A stretch of 64,000 nucleotides of DNA from Cardiocondyla obscurior (GCF_019399895.1 NW_027228811.1:1-64000); one strand, 5' to 3'. Numbered from the stretch's first letter, positions 1 through 9,994 are shown. Program-made: numbers and translations. Notes: generated by a model not told the origin, from the sequence alone.

Positions 1-202
1 TTTAAATTTCCGTCGGCATCTATAGCGTGATTGTTCTAAGTTTAATTTAAGCATCTGGCGATAAGGATTTCGGAGTATAAATTATTTCTTCTGGAAGCTT
101 GGAAGTTCTCTCTCGTCACCAAATAGTCACGGTTTACTCCTTTTATCTAATTTATTGAACGTGTGTCGGAAAAAAGGAGATGTGGAGTCCGAGGACGTAA
201 CA
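1..202. other. Flank of unknown origin
   Basis: AT-rich DNA with no recognisable gene. Homology of the adjacent Helitron fragment to the second Helitron in this window stops near position 203, just after the codons for a YICHYC motif. This stretch is therefore either what the Helitron was truncated against or a later insertion. Confidence 0.4.
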
Positions 203-2000
203 CAATAATGACATATGTATTCAGGATTAATTTTTTCTTTCTCTATATATGCCATTAAATCGTTCCAAATTGGATTACTTCTACGTGTTTGAACTTTACT
301 ATTAACTTTAGAAATATTTTTCTTGTAACAAAGTCTTTCACACGATATACAAATATATCGTGGTGTATCAAGAGAACGTTTCTTCAAAGCTTTAAACGCA
401 TTTTGATATTTAAAAATAATATCATCATCGCTCATGATTATATCAGTTTTCTGATGCTTGTACATATCTGCTTTTTTTTGTACTGAACTTACAATTTTCT
501 TTAGCTTATCAACTTCACCACACGTTAATGCTTCGTCCAATTGTAACATTTTTTATAAGAGCTATAAAGTACATAAATTAAACGTCTAATATATCTCACT
601 TTTGGAAAAGGCGGTGATAATAATGAACTGGAATAAACATAGGTTTACAAAGGTTTAAATTAATGTAACAACTATGTGCGTGACCCTTCTTAGCATTTTT
701 TAAATTCTTATCAAAAATTGTTGTAGTGCATTCGTGAATTTTTTGCATTAAATCTGGAATCTTTCTCAAAGTACTTTTATTTATAGCTTCTAACAATTTG
801 TGATATCGTTCGATTAAGAGCGGATCATTAACTTTACATAAAGTACTGCATGACCACGATTTTTTTACTCGAGCTTCTATCAAAGGTAACGTATTAACAA
901 TTTGTCCTTTTGTATTTAACATTAAAGGTTCCGTTACATTAACTTTGGATAAATTAATATTATGATACGTCGAATCAACAAAATAATTTTCGGATGAAGC
1001 TGTATGTCTAGATATACCACAAAATGCAGGTAATTTATCATTAACTGTAATATATTCCGCAGCAACAGTTAAACATGTTTCTGATCTATTTTTTAACTTA
1101 GCTAACATTTTATACATATTACGAACATAACTATCTCTAATATTGAAACACCATCGTACGATTTCTTCTGCTTTCAATCGTGTTTCAATATGACGTTTAC
1201 TACTATCTGTAACATCTTGGTTGAGTAAAATATTTTTTACACATATCTTAAAAGAATAATAAATTTGTAAAAATTTGGTGGATCTAAATTTTACATATTT
1301 TTTAGTAATCTCTTTAGCAGTATTGTTTGTTTTCATTACAAATTTAGACACGAATGTTTTTCTCCGGTAATATCGTTCTAACTGTTTAGTACGATTATCT
1401 TGTAGATTCTTATTATATCGTTGTCTCTTTTTAGCACGATTATCTTCTCAATTTTTGTGATATCAGTACCGTTTTTAACACAATTACTTTCTATTTTTTT
1501 GATACTTTTGTCGTTTTTAGAGCGATAATTTTCAAGATCGTCTTCCTCTCGTGTACGTTTCTTATCAAATTTAATTTCAGATTTATGTAAATTATTTTCT
1601 TGTAACAGATTTAAATTTGCTTTTATTTCCACCTGACGTTTAATACGTTTACGGTCCGCATCAGCCTCTCTTATTCTAATTACTGCTAATGGCAGTACCT
1701 TCTGAGGAAAGCCATTTTTTAAATCTTGTGGAAAATGCTCCATCACATTAGACTCTAAAATCTTTATTAAATGCGGACGCATTTTACTACAATAATATTT
1801 TACTTTTTCGGGTTTTATATTAAATAATAACGACACAGCAAAAGCTATATCAAAAACACCGCAATCGTTGCAGTTTGGCTGTCGTTGAACACTAGGAAAT
1901 GTAATTGAATTCTTTTTTTTTTAAATCGTATGTTGGGAATAACCTTGTCAACATTGTTAAATGATTTTCATGTACGCTTTTAGAATTAAACGAATCATAG
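203..2000 (-). pseudogene. Decayed Helitron RepHel fragment (copy A, N-terminal half)
   Basis: Three minus-strand reading frames (127-549, 596-1351, 1378-1836) and a short one at 1892-2000 align in order with residues about 90-760 of the Helitron ORF at 49462-52455. Shared blocks include AEEIVRWCFNIRDSYVRNMY, SRHTASSENYFVDSTY and KKGHAHSCYINLNLCK. The copy is broken by frameshifts and stops and lacks the helicase half. The codons nearest 2000 read DSFNSKSVHE, part of the Ulp1-like protease domain. The rest of that domain is found 22 kb away at 24101-24400, so one copy has been split by later insertions. A dead fragment of an autonomous Helitron is the only reading I can support. Confidence 0.85.
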
Positions 2001-2272
2001 TGTTTGAAAATATAACATAAAATTCTATGTAGCTTTGGACCTGCATCTTTAGGATAGTCAAAATAGACCTGCAACAGTGTATGTTAATGCCACTGCATAT
2101 GCGACGCAACGCGATAGCAATAAAGCAATAAAATTTGATCCGTTTGTGCCTAATCGCGCCAGGCAACGGAAGATCCTTCGGGAAGACCCTGCTTCTTGAA
2201 GGTTCTGAGTCTTTGTTTAAAGACTAACAATAATATGACTGCAATGTCTTGACCTGCTCTCCCTAGTCAGTT
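2001..2272. mobile_element. LTR-like insertion inside Helitron copy A, left part
   Basis: Helitron homology stops after CATAG (1996-2000) and resumes at CATAG (24101-24105), giving a 5-bp target duplication. The inserted DNA starts TGTTTG here and, once the Polinton is removed, continues at 23775-24100, where it ends just after an AATAAA-like signal. Its total length is about 598 bp. A TG start, a 5-bp duplication and a poly(A) signal near the end fit a solo LTR, but the right terminus reads TA rather than CA, so the class is uncertain. Confidence 0.5.
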
Positions 2273-2343
2273 AGTAGGTGTATGTTGAGCGGTTCTGGAT
2301 CACCTCGTGTTAGTGTATCCGTGTGACCTATGGCGAGGGGTAA

Positions 2344-2598
2344 TGACGTCACGCGGGGAGGGGGGTGTTAATCGTTCCCTCTCGCTCGCACTCGTTCACG
2401 CCGCCCATCATCTCCTCTCGCTCGCACTCGTTGAACGCATGGAGCGGTTCTGGATCACTACGTGTTAGAGTATCCATGTGACCTAGGGCGAGGGGTGATG
2501 ATGTCACGCGGGGAGAGGGGGTGTTAACGGTTCTGGGTCCGTGAGACCTAGGGCAAGGGGTAATGACGTCATGTGGGGAGGGGGTGGGTATTTATAAA
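2344..2598 (+). promoter_or_regulatory. CRE/ATF-like sites and TATA box in the TIR, reading inward
   Basis: TGACGTCA at 2344-2351 and 2564-2571 and TGATGTCA at 2499-2506 each lie in a repeated context (GAGGGGTRATGAYGTCAYG). TATAAA at 2593-2598 follows the last site by 22 bp. The right TIR carries the same arrangement on the opposite strand, so both ends can drive transcription inward. TGACGTCA is the known CREB/ATF palindrome. Its use here is inferred. Confidence 0.6.
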
Positions 2599-2856
2599 TC
2601 GCCCCTGTGTCGGCGATTCTAGGAACGAATTGTTTAGAAAATAATAACAACATCGAAACACTGATTATTTTTAAAAAATGATAAGCGTGTCGTCGCGCAG
2701 CGGCATGTTTACGCGGCATCGCGACTTTCAAAGGAGTCGCGATTTTTTCAAAGAAGTCGCGATTTTTTAAAAAGGGTCGTGTGGCGTCGCGGCGGCAACG
2801 GGCGGCGACGGCGGCGGCAAGCGGCGGATCGCAAGGTATCGCGCACAGCGTCCCCT

Positions 2857-2981
2857 CGATAACGATGCGACTCGATCGGAGGAAATTTCGTTACTGAACA
2901 CGCGCGAGCGTGTTCATCAATCTTTAATTTAATCCCCTCTTTTCCAAATTGTATTACTTTTTAAATGCTTCGAGACAAAAT
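2857..2981 (-). repeat. Block copied in inverse orientation from 21029-21154
   Basis: This stretch is the reverse complement of 21029-21154: the last codons of the small TQT-motif gene, its 3' intergenic hairpin (GAACACGCGCGAGCGTGTTC here) and the leader of the next gene. In the right TIR the corresponding place holds about 36 bp of the normal repeat instead. It is therefore an internal duplication present in only one TIR. Confidence 0.85.
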
Positions 2982-3200
2982 CTCCTCTCGCTCGCACCCG
3001 TTGAACGCACAAGTGTCGCGCGCCCAGCGTTTTCTCTCGCTCGCACTCGTTGAACGCAAAGTATGGCGCGCTCATCGTTCCTCTCGCTCGCACCCGTTGA
3101 ACGCACAAGTGTCGCGCGCCCAGCGTTCCCTTTCGCTCGCACCCGTTGAAAGCAAAGTATCATGCGCCCCATCGTTCCCTCTCGCTCGCACTCGTTAAGC

Positions 3201-3712
3201 GTGCAAGTATCATCCTCCAACTAAAGATTTTTTAAATAGATTTTTAAATAGATTTTTTTAAATAGATTTTTTAAATAATATTCATGTTGATCCGTTGCAA
3301 CGGATCACGCTGTGATCTAGAAAGCATGCAACCTCACTCATTCTATTGCTCCTCCGTTATCTCTAAATTCCTTAAGTGTAACTCTCTCATTCTTTCACCC
3401 TCAAATAAGTATTTGTTCGCTCGCTCTTATTCACGCGTTTGTCACCATTGACTACGACTCGCGTGATCCTTTTGCGGAGTATCTCGCTTTGAAATATAAT
3501 ATTAAACAAAACTGTAAACTATGAAGATACATAACTGTGTAGGCTCAGGGCTCAAGTGTTTATTCCTCTTCTTATTTTAACGATAAGAAAATTTTTGAAG
3601 ATGTTGCGACGTTGCGACGTTGCAAGGAAGTTTTGTGCCGAGAGGCCAGTACGATTTAAACGTTCGGACAGTTTAGTTTCAATTGACAGTGAAAAAAGAA
3701 TATTTTTGAAAA
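3201..3712. other. Spacer between left TIR and first Polinton gene
   Basis: It holds four short repeats of a TTTTTTAAATAGA-like word (3226-3285), then mixed sequence with short CT-rich runs. No coding sequence is convincing. It probably holds the leader of the gene at 3713. Confidence 0.4.
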
Positions 3713-4276
3713 ATGGGGAAAGAAAGAATTTCGGAAGGACTAGATGAAGATATTAGTGAGGACGACTTCAGACCTTTACGCTTCTTTAACTTTTTGAATG
3801 ATGACAACGATGACAATAACGCTAATGATGACAATAACGCTAATGAAGTTTTGGAGGGGCTCGTGCAAAATCATATGGGTGAGGTGGAAGAGGAAAATAG
3901 AGAAAATCCTGAGGAAGAAAATGAAGAAGAATCAGCGTCTGAAGGAGATTTTATGACGGAGATGCAACAAATGTTCGATCAGATGTTTAGTGAAATCGGT
4001 GATGATGTTGCAATAACTGAAGTCACCACCGAAATCACCAATCAGACAATGCACTGCCGCATCTTTTTTTATTATACTAACGATTATCTATTTTACTGTA
4101 TACCATGCTTTATGGATGAACAGTTATTAGCGCATGAAGACTTTAAAATGGTGAGATGTCACCGCACCGAAACATATGAAGTTCTTCTGACTGAACAACT
4201 CTTCAACTGCGATAAGTGTAATAATTCATTGGCAATTATTATAAACTCAGATATGTGTCAGTCATGCAATCCATAA
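3713..4276 (+). CDS. Acidic zinc-binding accessory protein A (Polinton)
   Basis: Predicted protein of 187 residues, function unknown. The first 110 residues are strongly acidic, with DDND/NAND and EEE runs and no predicted fold. The C-terminal 80 residues carry a Cys-rich module: CRIFFYYTNDYLFYCIPC, a later C-H pair, then CDKC and a terminal DMCQSC. The same module, spaced alike, ends the protein at 9341-9763 (CAIYFYYGDERGYNVCASC, CSNC, DMCPVC), so the two are paralogues. Paired CxxC knuckles suggest structural zinc. An acidic tail with a zinc module fits a regulator or decoy, which is inference. The ATG at 3713 is the first in frame and is followed by an open frame to 4276. Confidence 0.7.
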   Translation: MGKERISEGLDEDISEDDFRPLRFFNFLNDDNDDNNANDDNNANEVLEGLVQNHMGEVEEENRENPEEENEEESASEGDFMTEMQQMFDQMFSEIGDDVAITEVTTEITNQTMHCRIFFYYTNDYLFYCIPCFMDEQLLAHEDFKMVRCHRTETYEVLLTEQLFNCDKCNNSLAIIINSDMCQSCNP

Positions 4277-5480
4277 ATGTCACCAGTACCTTTGTCGTCA
4301 CCACTGCCTTTGTCGTCACCACTGCCTTTGTCGTCATCGTCACTGTCATCATCGTCGTCGTTTTGTCATCATAGCTCATGTTGTTTTTTATGCTCATGTT
4401 GTTTTTTTATGCTCATGTTGTTTTTTATGCTCATGTCGTTTTTATGCTCATGTCGTTTTTATCAATTGCTGCTCATGCGGAAAATAATTTCTTGGACAAA
4501 GATAAAGGAGCTCCACGAATTATGGAATCTATAATTGGTAAGTATTAAAAACAAAATAAAAAAAAAAAAAATTTGTTATTTATGTATAATATTATTAAAA
4601 AAAATTTTTTTCTATTACAGAAGAATTATTTTTGGTGTGAAGCCGTCACTTTCATCAAATTACAAAAAAGCGTGAAGCCAACGTCACCGGCGCCTTCATC
4701 ATAATCATCACCATAATCATCATCACTATAATCATCATTGTTATCATTGTTATCATTGTTATCATTGTTATATTAATCATTTATGTAAAATCGGTATAAA
4801 ATAATGTTTAAAATAATGTTTAAAATAATGTTTAAAATAATGTATATTTTAAAATAATGTATATTTTAAAAAATATAATCAAAAATGTAAAAATGTAAAA
4901 AAAAAAAATTTCGTTTTTTTTTTGAACACCTTGTATTTCTTACTATTCGGTTTCGCGTTCAAGTATCTATTATGCTCTCTCACACTCTATCTCACACTCT
5001 TTCTCGCTCTATCTCACACTCATTAGTTTCTTATGGTCAAGTGTCGTTTGCGTTCACGCTCGCACCCTTTCACGCTCTCACTCACTCACATATCCCTGTT
5101 AGCAATCGCTTCAAGATGTGCAACATGCATGCTTTAAAAAATGTGCAACCTGCATGCTTTCACTAGATACGAATCTTTTCATGCCTGGTGGTAAAAAAAC
5201 TTTTTTTTGTATTTTATGGTTCACCTAAAAAATTTTTCTTTTTTACATATGTACGCTTATGCGAGAAAAATATATTCGTTCTCCGTCAGTGTCTCACGCT
5301 TTCTTATCGTTTATTTTGACCACCGAGTTTGTTTCTCCTTCTTCAACCACTGCGTGAGCAGTGAACACCATACTGTTTCGGCATCATTCGTTGTCTTAAC
5401 ATCGTATAGAGAAGGATCTCTATGAAGAAATTTTGTGTGGCTTATTCGCTGTTGTAGTTTTGCTGTTGTAGTTTTGTAAT
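4277..5480. other. Low-complexity accessory-gene spacer
   Basis: The stretch after the stop codon reads as repeats of TTTGTCGTCACCACTGCC and ATGCTCATGTYGTTTTT. A GTAAGT at about 4536 and a TTACAG before 4621 would join two short frames ending in EELFLV and a stop. This is either a tiny spliced gene or the 3' end of a decayed one; I do not call it. Further on are ATTATC-type repeats (4730-4770), AATAATGTTTAAA repeats (4795-4850), a CTCACACTCTAT stretch (4976-5025) and a repeated GCATGCTTT word. Nothing else is recognisable. Confidence 0.4.
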
Positions 5481-5520
5481 TTTGTTGTTTTTGTACAGAG
5501 TATTATACTTATTAGTGAAA

Positions 5521-6087
5521 ATGGCTTATTTTGGAAAGCAAGGTACATATCTTATAAATTACAATTTATATTGTGGTATGATTATAACGTGTTATTATAT
5601 TTTAGAGAAACGTCAGTTATGCGAAAATTTTATTAAAGGGCGTTGTAACACCAATCAATGCGATCTTGTACATACGTACAAGTATTGTTTTTCATACCAA
5701 AATACGACGTGCCGCAACAGTACTTGCTTATACTTGCATATTACAAGTGTTGAGCAAGCCCGATACGAACGAACTGGGAAGGCGTCCGATCGGATGAGGG
5801 CAGAGGTGGGGCGAACTCTTCAAAACACAAATATATGCGGCGATTATAAATCTGGAAGATGCCAAAGGGAAAATTGTAATCGGCGACATATTGCACATGC
5901 TGAAAAAATGGAGTGCATTATTTGCTGTGAGGAAGTATCGAGAGACACATTTGGTGCTGGAAGGTGTAAGCATGTGTATTGCTACACATGTGCCTTAAAA
6001 TGTGCAGATTATATTCAAACTGAAGATATTTTAACAATTGAATGCCCCATGTGCAAATCTACAGTATCATACGATTTCTTATATTAA
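5521..6087 (+). CDS. CCCH-RING protein A, probable E3 ubiquitin ligase (Polinton accessory)
   Basis: Two exons: 5521-5542 and 5606-6087, joined across a 63-bp GT-AG intron. Because the intron is a multiple of three and has no stop, the unspliced frame is also open. The product has three CCCH zinc fingers of pattern C-x7-C-x4-C-x3-H (CENFIKGRCNTNQCDLVH, CFSYQNTTCRNSTCLYLH, CGDYKSGRCQRENCNRRH). A C-terminal RING follows (CIICCEEV, CKHVYCYTCALKC, CPMCKS). CCCH plus RING is the architecture of makorin-type ubiquitin ligases, which bind RNA and transfer ubiquitin. No makorin-specific motif is seen, so only the domain call is firm. The related gene at 7057-7720 is on the other strand. A role against host defence is inference. 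Confidence 0.8.
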   Translation: MAYFGKQGTYLINYNLYCGMIITCYYILEKRQLCENFIKGRCNTNQCDLVHTYKYCFSYQNTTCRNSTCLYLHITSVEQARYERTGKASDRMRAEVGRTLQNTNICGDYKSGRCQRENCNRRHIAHAEKMECIICCEEVSRDTFGAGRCKHVYCYTCALKCADYIQTEDILTIECPMCKSTVSYDFLY

Positions 6088-7056
6088 CAATTTTTTTACC
6101 ATTTTTTTCTGTCATTATTACTATTATACACTACATTTTTTTTACCACGTTTTTCAAATAATGCTTTTGTTGTATAATCGCTTTTGTTGTATAATGACTT
6201 TTGATGTATTTTGATTGTATAACCGCTTTTGATGTATTTGATTGTATAACCGCTTTTGTAATTTTACATTTTTTTATATTTTTTGTATTTTTGTATTTTT
6301 GTATTTTGTATTTTTGTATTTTTGTATTTTTTGTATTTTTGTATTTTTTATATTTTTGTATTTTTATATTTTTGTATTTTTTATTTACGTAGTAATATTA
6401 ATATAAGATTAATATAAGATTAATATAGTGTAAAACAATGTTCTAGTATTATTAACATGACATTTAAGATAAAAATAAAATTTGTTTTTTTTAATTACAT
6501 TGAATTGAAAAATAAAATTTGCCTTTTTTTTTAATTACATTGATTTCTTCATTATTTCATTACTTTAATAAACGCAATTTTAAGAGTGTGAGAGCATAAA
6601 AACGAAATTTTTTTCTTTTACTTTTAACATTTTTATTGAATATATATTATCGTAAGAGCTTAAACTATTTTCTACAAAATTAGAATTGTAATAAATTAAA
6701 GCTAATGATGTACAAAAACGAAATTTTTTTCACTTTTAACATTTTTATTGAATATATATTATCGTAAGAGCTTAAACTATTTTCTACAAAATTAGAATTG
6801 TAATAAATTAAAGCTAATGATGTACAAACTATTATTTATAAAAAATGATGTTATCCTATGATTATATCTTTTTAAAATTACAACAATAGCATGATTACAA
6901 CAATAACATGATTACAAAAAGCTAATTATAAACAACACAGGCTGATTATATACGACACAAGCTAATTATATATGACAAAGGCTAATTAAAGATACAGATT
7001 AAAAATGATTCAGATTTTAAATGATACAGATTTTAAACATAATGGCAGTTCCTTTT
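6088..7056. repeat. AT-rich spacer with T-rich minisatellite and a 116-bp tandem duplication
   Basis: At 6180-6250 there are GCTTTTGTTGTATAA-type repeats, and at 6265-6385 a run of TTTTTGTATTTTTGTA. Positions 6601-6716 and 6717-6828 are a near-identical tandem duplication. At 6890-7035 there are short repeats of TAATTATA and GATACAGATT. The two CCCH-RING genes converge on this region, so it is probably the shared 3' region with their poly(A) sites. There is no gene. Confidence 0.7.
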
Positions 7057-7720
7057 TTAGTCATTATCTGAAAAGAAAAAAGTATAAATTAATAAATTAT
7101 CATATTAGTTATTAAGATATTGGTTATTAAGATATTGACATGTACTTACATAGGTTTATTTTTACTTTCCACGCTTTGCAAGTACTGCAATAGTAACATG
7201 GCAGAGGACCGTCAACACTAAACGGAAGAACTGGTATGCAATATTTACAGTATGCATGGCCGCATACCAGTGCCTTGAACCCTTCAATTAATTTCACTTC
7301 GCAATAATTGCAGGTTGGCATGTTTCCTGAAAAAAAAAATTTGTTAAGTAAAATTTTTTAATTGAGTAAAATCTTAGTACAACAGTAAATACTTACGTGT
7401 TGGCAGTTCTGCATCTGCAGTTCCACATGCTACACAGGTCCATAAACATTCGCCTAATAAATTGAGCGTGCATGATTTTTTTTTTTGTTCCTCCGGGTAT
7501 GTTTCACGTAGGAGATATGCAATTCGCTTCAATTCTTCATATGCCTCCTTACTGTGTGGTCTTATATTATTATTAATGTTATCGACTTCTTCTTGGCGTA
7601 AATGTACGTATTTACAGGAGCTGCCTTGAGTACAATTATTTTTGTACATCGGCGTATTTCATGATATTTATTACAATTTTCTCGTTGGCACACTCGAATT
7701 AAAAAATCACGACAACTCAT
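7057..7720 (-). pseudogene. CCCH-RING protein B (Polinton accessory), frame broken between fingers
   Basis: Three minus-strand exons fit: 7720-7397, 7326-7150 and 7067-7057, with GTAAGT donors and CAG acceptors. The first finger reads CRDFLIRVCQRENCNKYH. The second (NNCTQGSSCKYVH) lies in another frame, the break being near 7648, and its first Cys is missing. Exon 2 encodes a RING-like module (CNYCEV, CGHAYCKYC, CYYCSTC). It is clearly related to the CCCH-RING gene at 5521-6087, including the shared word CQRENCN. The break suggests a short deletion, so this copy is probably inactive; an unrecognised splice form is the alternative. Confidence 0.65.
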
Positions 7721-8076
7721 TTTTTTTTAATAAATGGAAAAAACCCGACAAATATACAACAAAAAACAACAAAAACAACAATTATACAAACAAGAGTCAA
7801 AATAACAACAAGAGCAGATAGATAATCACTTTTTACTGATAATTTTTTGAGATCCTCACCGTCCGATTGACGAGCGAACAATGAAAAAAATTCCGTGCTG
7901 CGTTTCTATCCCTGCTTTCATAAGTGTGTTCGTAAATACACTCATGATTAGAAGCGGATATTCATATGAACGAACCTAAGGTTCTTTTTTAACACCCTTT
8001 TTACACACCGCACATAACGATATTGTTTTTTCACTGTGTTTGCGATGCAACTGATTCAGTCGGCGTTTTATCCCAT
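7721..8076. other. Spacer between two minus-strand accessory genes
   Basis: AT-rich sequence upstream of the CCCH-RING B gene and downstream of the Tudor gene. It has A-rich repeats of AAAAACAACAA type (7745-7800) and no coding potential that I can support. It should contain the promoter of the CCCH-RING B gene; I see no clear TATA box. Confidence 0.3.
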
Positions 8077-8885
8077 TTAAATTTTTTTTGCAATACCTAT
8101 TTGTATAAATAATGTAGATACATCTATCATAGGCACGTTTTCCGTTTGCCCGCCTCTGAGATATGAAACAAGTGCAGCATTGTCACTGAGAACATCATTG
8201 ATAATGATCCATCCCTGCGTTTTTTCCATGATGATTTTTGCGTGCACAACCTCCTGCTCCGTCCATACCTGAGCTCGCAGAGGCAAGATTCCATTTAAAA
8301 CACATGGTATTGCTTGCCACCTCATTTCATGGAATTGGCTCTCTAGTCGTAAACATTCATGCGGCATTCTTTCAGTTGTGCGAGCCCAGTCGCGAAGATT
8401 TACAGTAATCGAAGTAGCACCGACGTACTCGATGATCCCTCTTTGCCATTTTGAACCTTCGCGGATGGCAACGAGAGTTCCTATTATTATTTCATTCGGT
8501 GACAGTATCAGTTGAGATGCTGCAAATCTCATGCGTAAGGCCATTCGTTCCAGCATTTCCTTATGAGCTGCTTCATCGTTGATTAATTTCACCCAAAACA
8601 TTGTAGGTGATTGTACGCGTACCACGCGTACCTCAATCGGCCAAGTGGACAGCTGTCTTACGTCGATGTTGGAAATCATCTGAAAAAATAAATTAAAAAA
8701 TTTAAAAAAGTATAAAATTATAAATTTTTATGTATTAAAATGGTTTTAAAAATATTTAAGAATATATAAGAATATATACTTACAATTTTTGGTGACAAAC
8801 GATGACGATCAATTACTGATGAGTGGTTGCAAGGAACTGACTGCTCGACGGTTGAAGGATTCATCTTGAGCCAAATTGTTTTCAT
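8077..8885 (-). CDS. Tudor-domain protein (Polinton accessory)
   Basis: Exon 1 is 8885-8784 (start at 8885 or the inner ATG at 8864) and exon 2 is 8679-8077, with a GTAAGT donor and TTTCAG acceptor. The product is about 235 residues. The large exon has the order of an extended Tudor domain as in germline piRNA-pathway proteins: a first strand VRVVRVQSPTMFWVKLIND, then a GTLVAIREGSKWQRGIIEYV core, a NLRDWART strand where family members have a DYGN-like turn, and the downstream RWQAIPCVLNGILP with a following W. Tudor domains of this family bind methylated arginine, notably on Piwi proteins. Here the DYGN Asn is not conserved, though Trp residues could form a cage. A role against piRNA silencing is inference. 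Neighbours are accessory genes, not structural genes. Confidence 0.75.
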
Positions 8886-8965
8886 GTTTATAGAGATAAA
8901 AATTATCATTCTCGTTCTCACTCACTTTGCCCTCGTAAACATATGTGCACTCGCTTCAACCCTCA

Positions 8966-8974
8966 TTTATAAAA
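8966..8974 (-). promoter_or_regulatory. TATA box for the Tudor gene
   Basis: Read on the minus strand the sequence is TTTTATAAATGAG. It lies about 80 bp upstream of the first ATG of the Tudor gene (8885), a normal distance for a short leader. No other TATA-like word is seen in this leader. Confidence 0.45.
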
Positions 8975-9340
8975 TAGACTATGCAGAGATCAAAGGCTGT
9001 GCGGCTAAACGCAAAGACTCTGCAAAACAGAGGGTAGTTGCTATTCGATGGGTGTACATTTCTTTTGTCGGAAAGAAATAAGTCAACGTTTTTAATTCCG
9101 AGAAGTAAAAGTTTTTTAAAATAATTTTAGACGAGGGTAACCGAATTTTTATCTGAAAGAGATAAGCTAACGGTTTTTACTAACGGTTTTTAATATTAGC
9201 AAATGACTCAATATAATTTGAGAGAGGGTAAGAAATGAAATCACATGATTAATTGGTAGTAGGGGTAGGATATAATGCATTCGTTATACCTCTTTTGTCA
9301 CAATGCGTGAATCTCATTAGTGATTGAGCGATCGACGACT

Positions 9341-9763
9341 ATGTATGAAATGAACAACGAAGAAATCGAAGTTGATGAAGAAATAGAAGTTGATGAAGAA
9401 ATCGAAGTTGATGAAGAAATCGAGATTCATCCCTTGTCGGAGGATAGTGCTTGCAACACCGACGACGATGAAATGGTTGAAAATACTACGCGGAAAACGA
9501 TCAATTTGCAGAATTTAAGCGCGATTACTCCGCGTACGAAATTTTGCGCTATATATTTTTATTACGGTGACGAGCGAGGATACAACGTGTGCGCTTCTTG
9601 TTTGATATCGATGCAATACGATTTATATGACCCCATCTTCAAGATTCGCAAACACGTTGTAGGATCCTATGACAGTCTCTACGGTACGTGGTGCTCGAAT
9701 TGCAAAGCTGCAACGTTTGTTATAATCTCGTGTGATATGTGCCCGGTGTGCACAACTGCGTGA
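9341..9763 (+). CDS. Acidic zinc-binding accessory protein B (Polinton)
   Basis: Predicted protein of about 140 residues, starting at the ATG at 9341. The frame is open a little further upstream only from a GTG. The N-terminus carries four tandem EIEVDE repeats encoded by an 18-bp DNA repeat (9360-9425), then an acidic linker. The C-terminus has the module CAIYFYYGDERGYNVCASC, then CSNC and DMCPVC, matching the protein at 3713-4276 in spacing and in the words FYY and DMC. I do not recognise the family. The gene faces the polymerase gene, which starts 230 bp downstream in the same direction. Binding of zinc is likely from the CxxC pairs; anything beyond that is unknown. Confidence 0.7.
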   Translation: MYEMNNEEIEVDEEIEVDEEIEVDEEIEIHPLSEDSACNTDDDEMVENTTRKTINLQNLSAITPRTKFCAIYFYYGDERGYNVCASCLISMQYDLYDPIFKIRKHVVGSYDSLYGTWCSNCKAATFVIISCDMCPVCTTA

Positions 9764-9994
9764 ACGAGCAATGTACTTCGATTATACATTCGCGTTAATT
9801 GCTAATGTAGTTTCTTTTTGTTGTATTTATTGCTAATGTTGTCTTGCTTATGTCGTTGTTTTTTGTTGTATTTATCGCTAATGTTGTTGTTTTGTTGTAT
9901 TTATTGTTAATGTCGTATTTATCGTTAATATCGTTGTCTTTGTCGTACTTATTGCTACTGTTGTTGTCTTTCAACTTTTGAGTGCGCGAGACGT

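Larger units (their letters stand above)
2273..3200 (+). repeat. Left terminal inverted repeat of the Polinton
   Basis: It matches the reverse complement of 23040-23774 almost base for base from the end to about 2856, then again from about 2982 to 3100. The match is interrupted by a block copied from elsewhere in the element (2857-2981). The inner part is a tandem array of roughly 58-bp units built on CTCTCGCTCGCACYCGTTGA. The same word also occurs singly near the outer end. The repeat contains the CRE-like sites and TATA box listed separately. No gene is credible here; the short ORFs are by-products of the GC-rich repeats. Confidence 0.9.

Noticed and set aside
2504..3220. Short ORFs in the left Polinton TIR and their mirror in the right TIR
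   Set aside because: They follow the CTCTCGCTCGCAC repeat in several frames and have no start or domain support.
4277..4534. 85-residue ORF of Ser-Pro-Leu and Phe-Met-Leu repeats
   Set aside because: Simple-sequence translation directly after the stop of the preceding gene; no conserved features.
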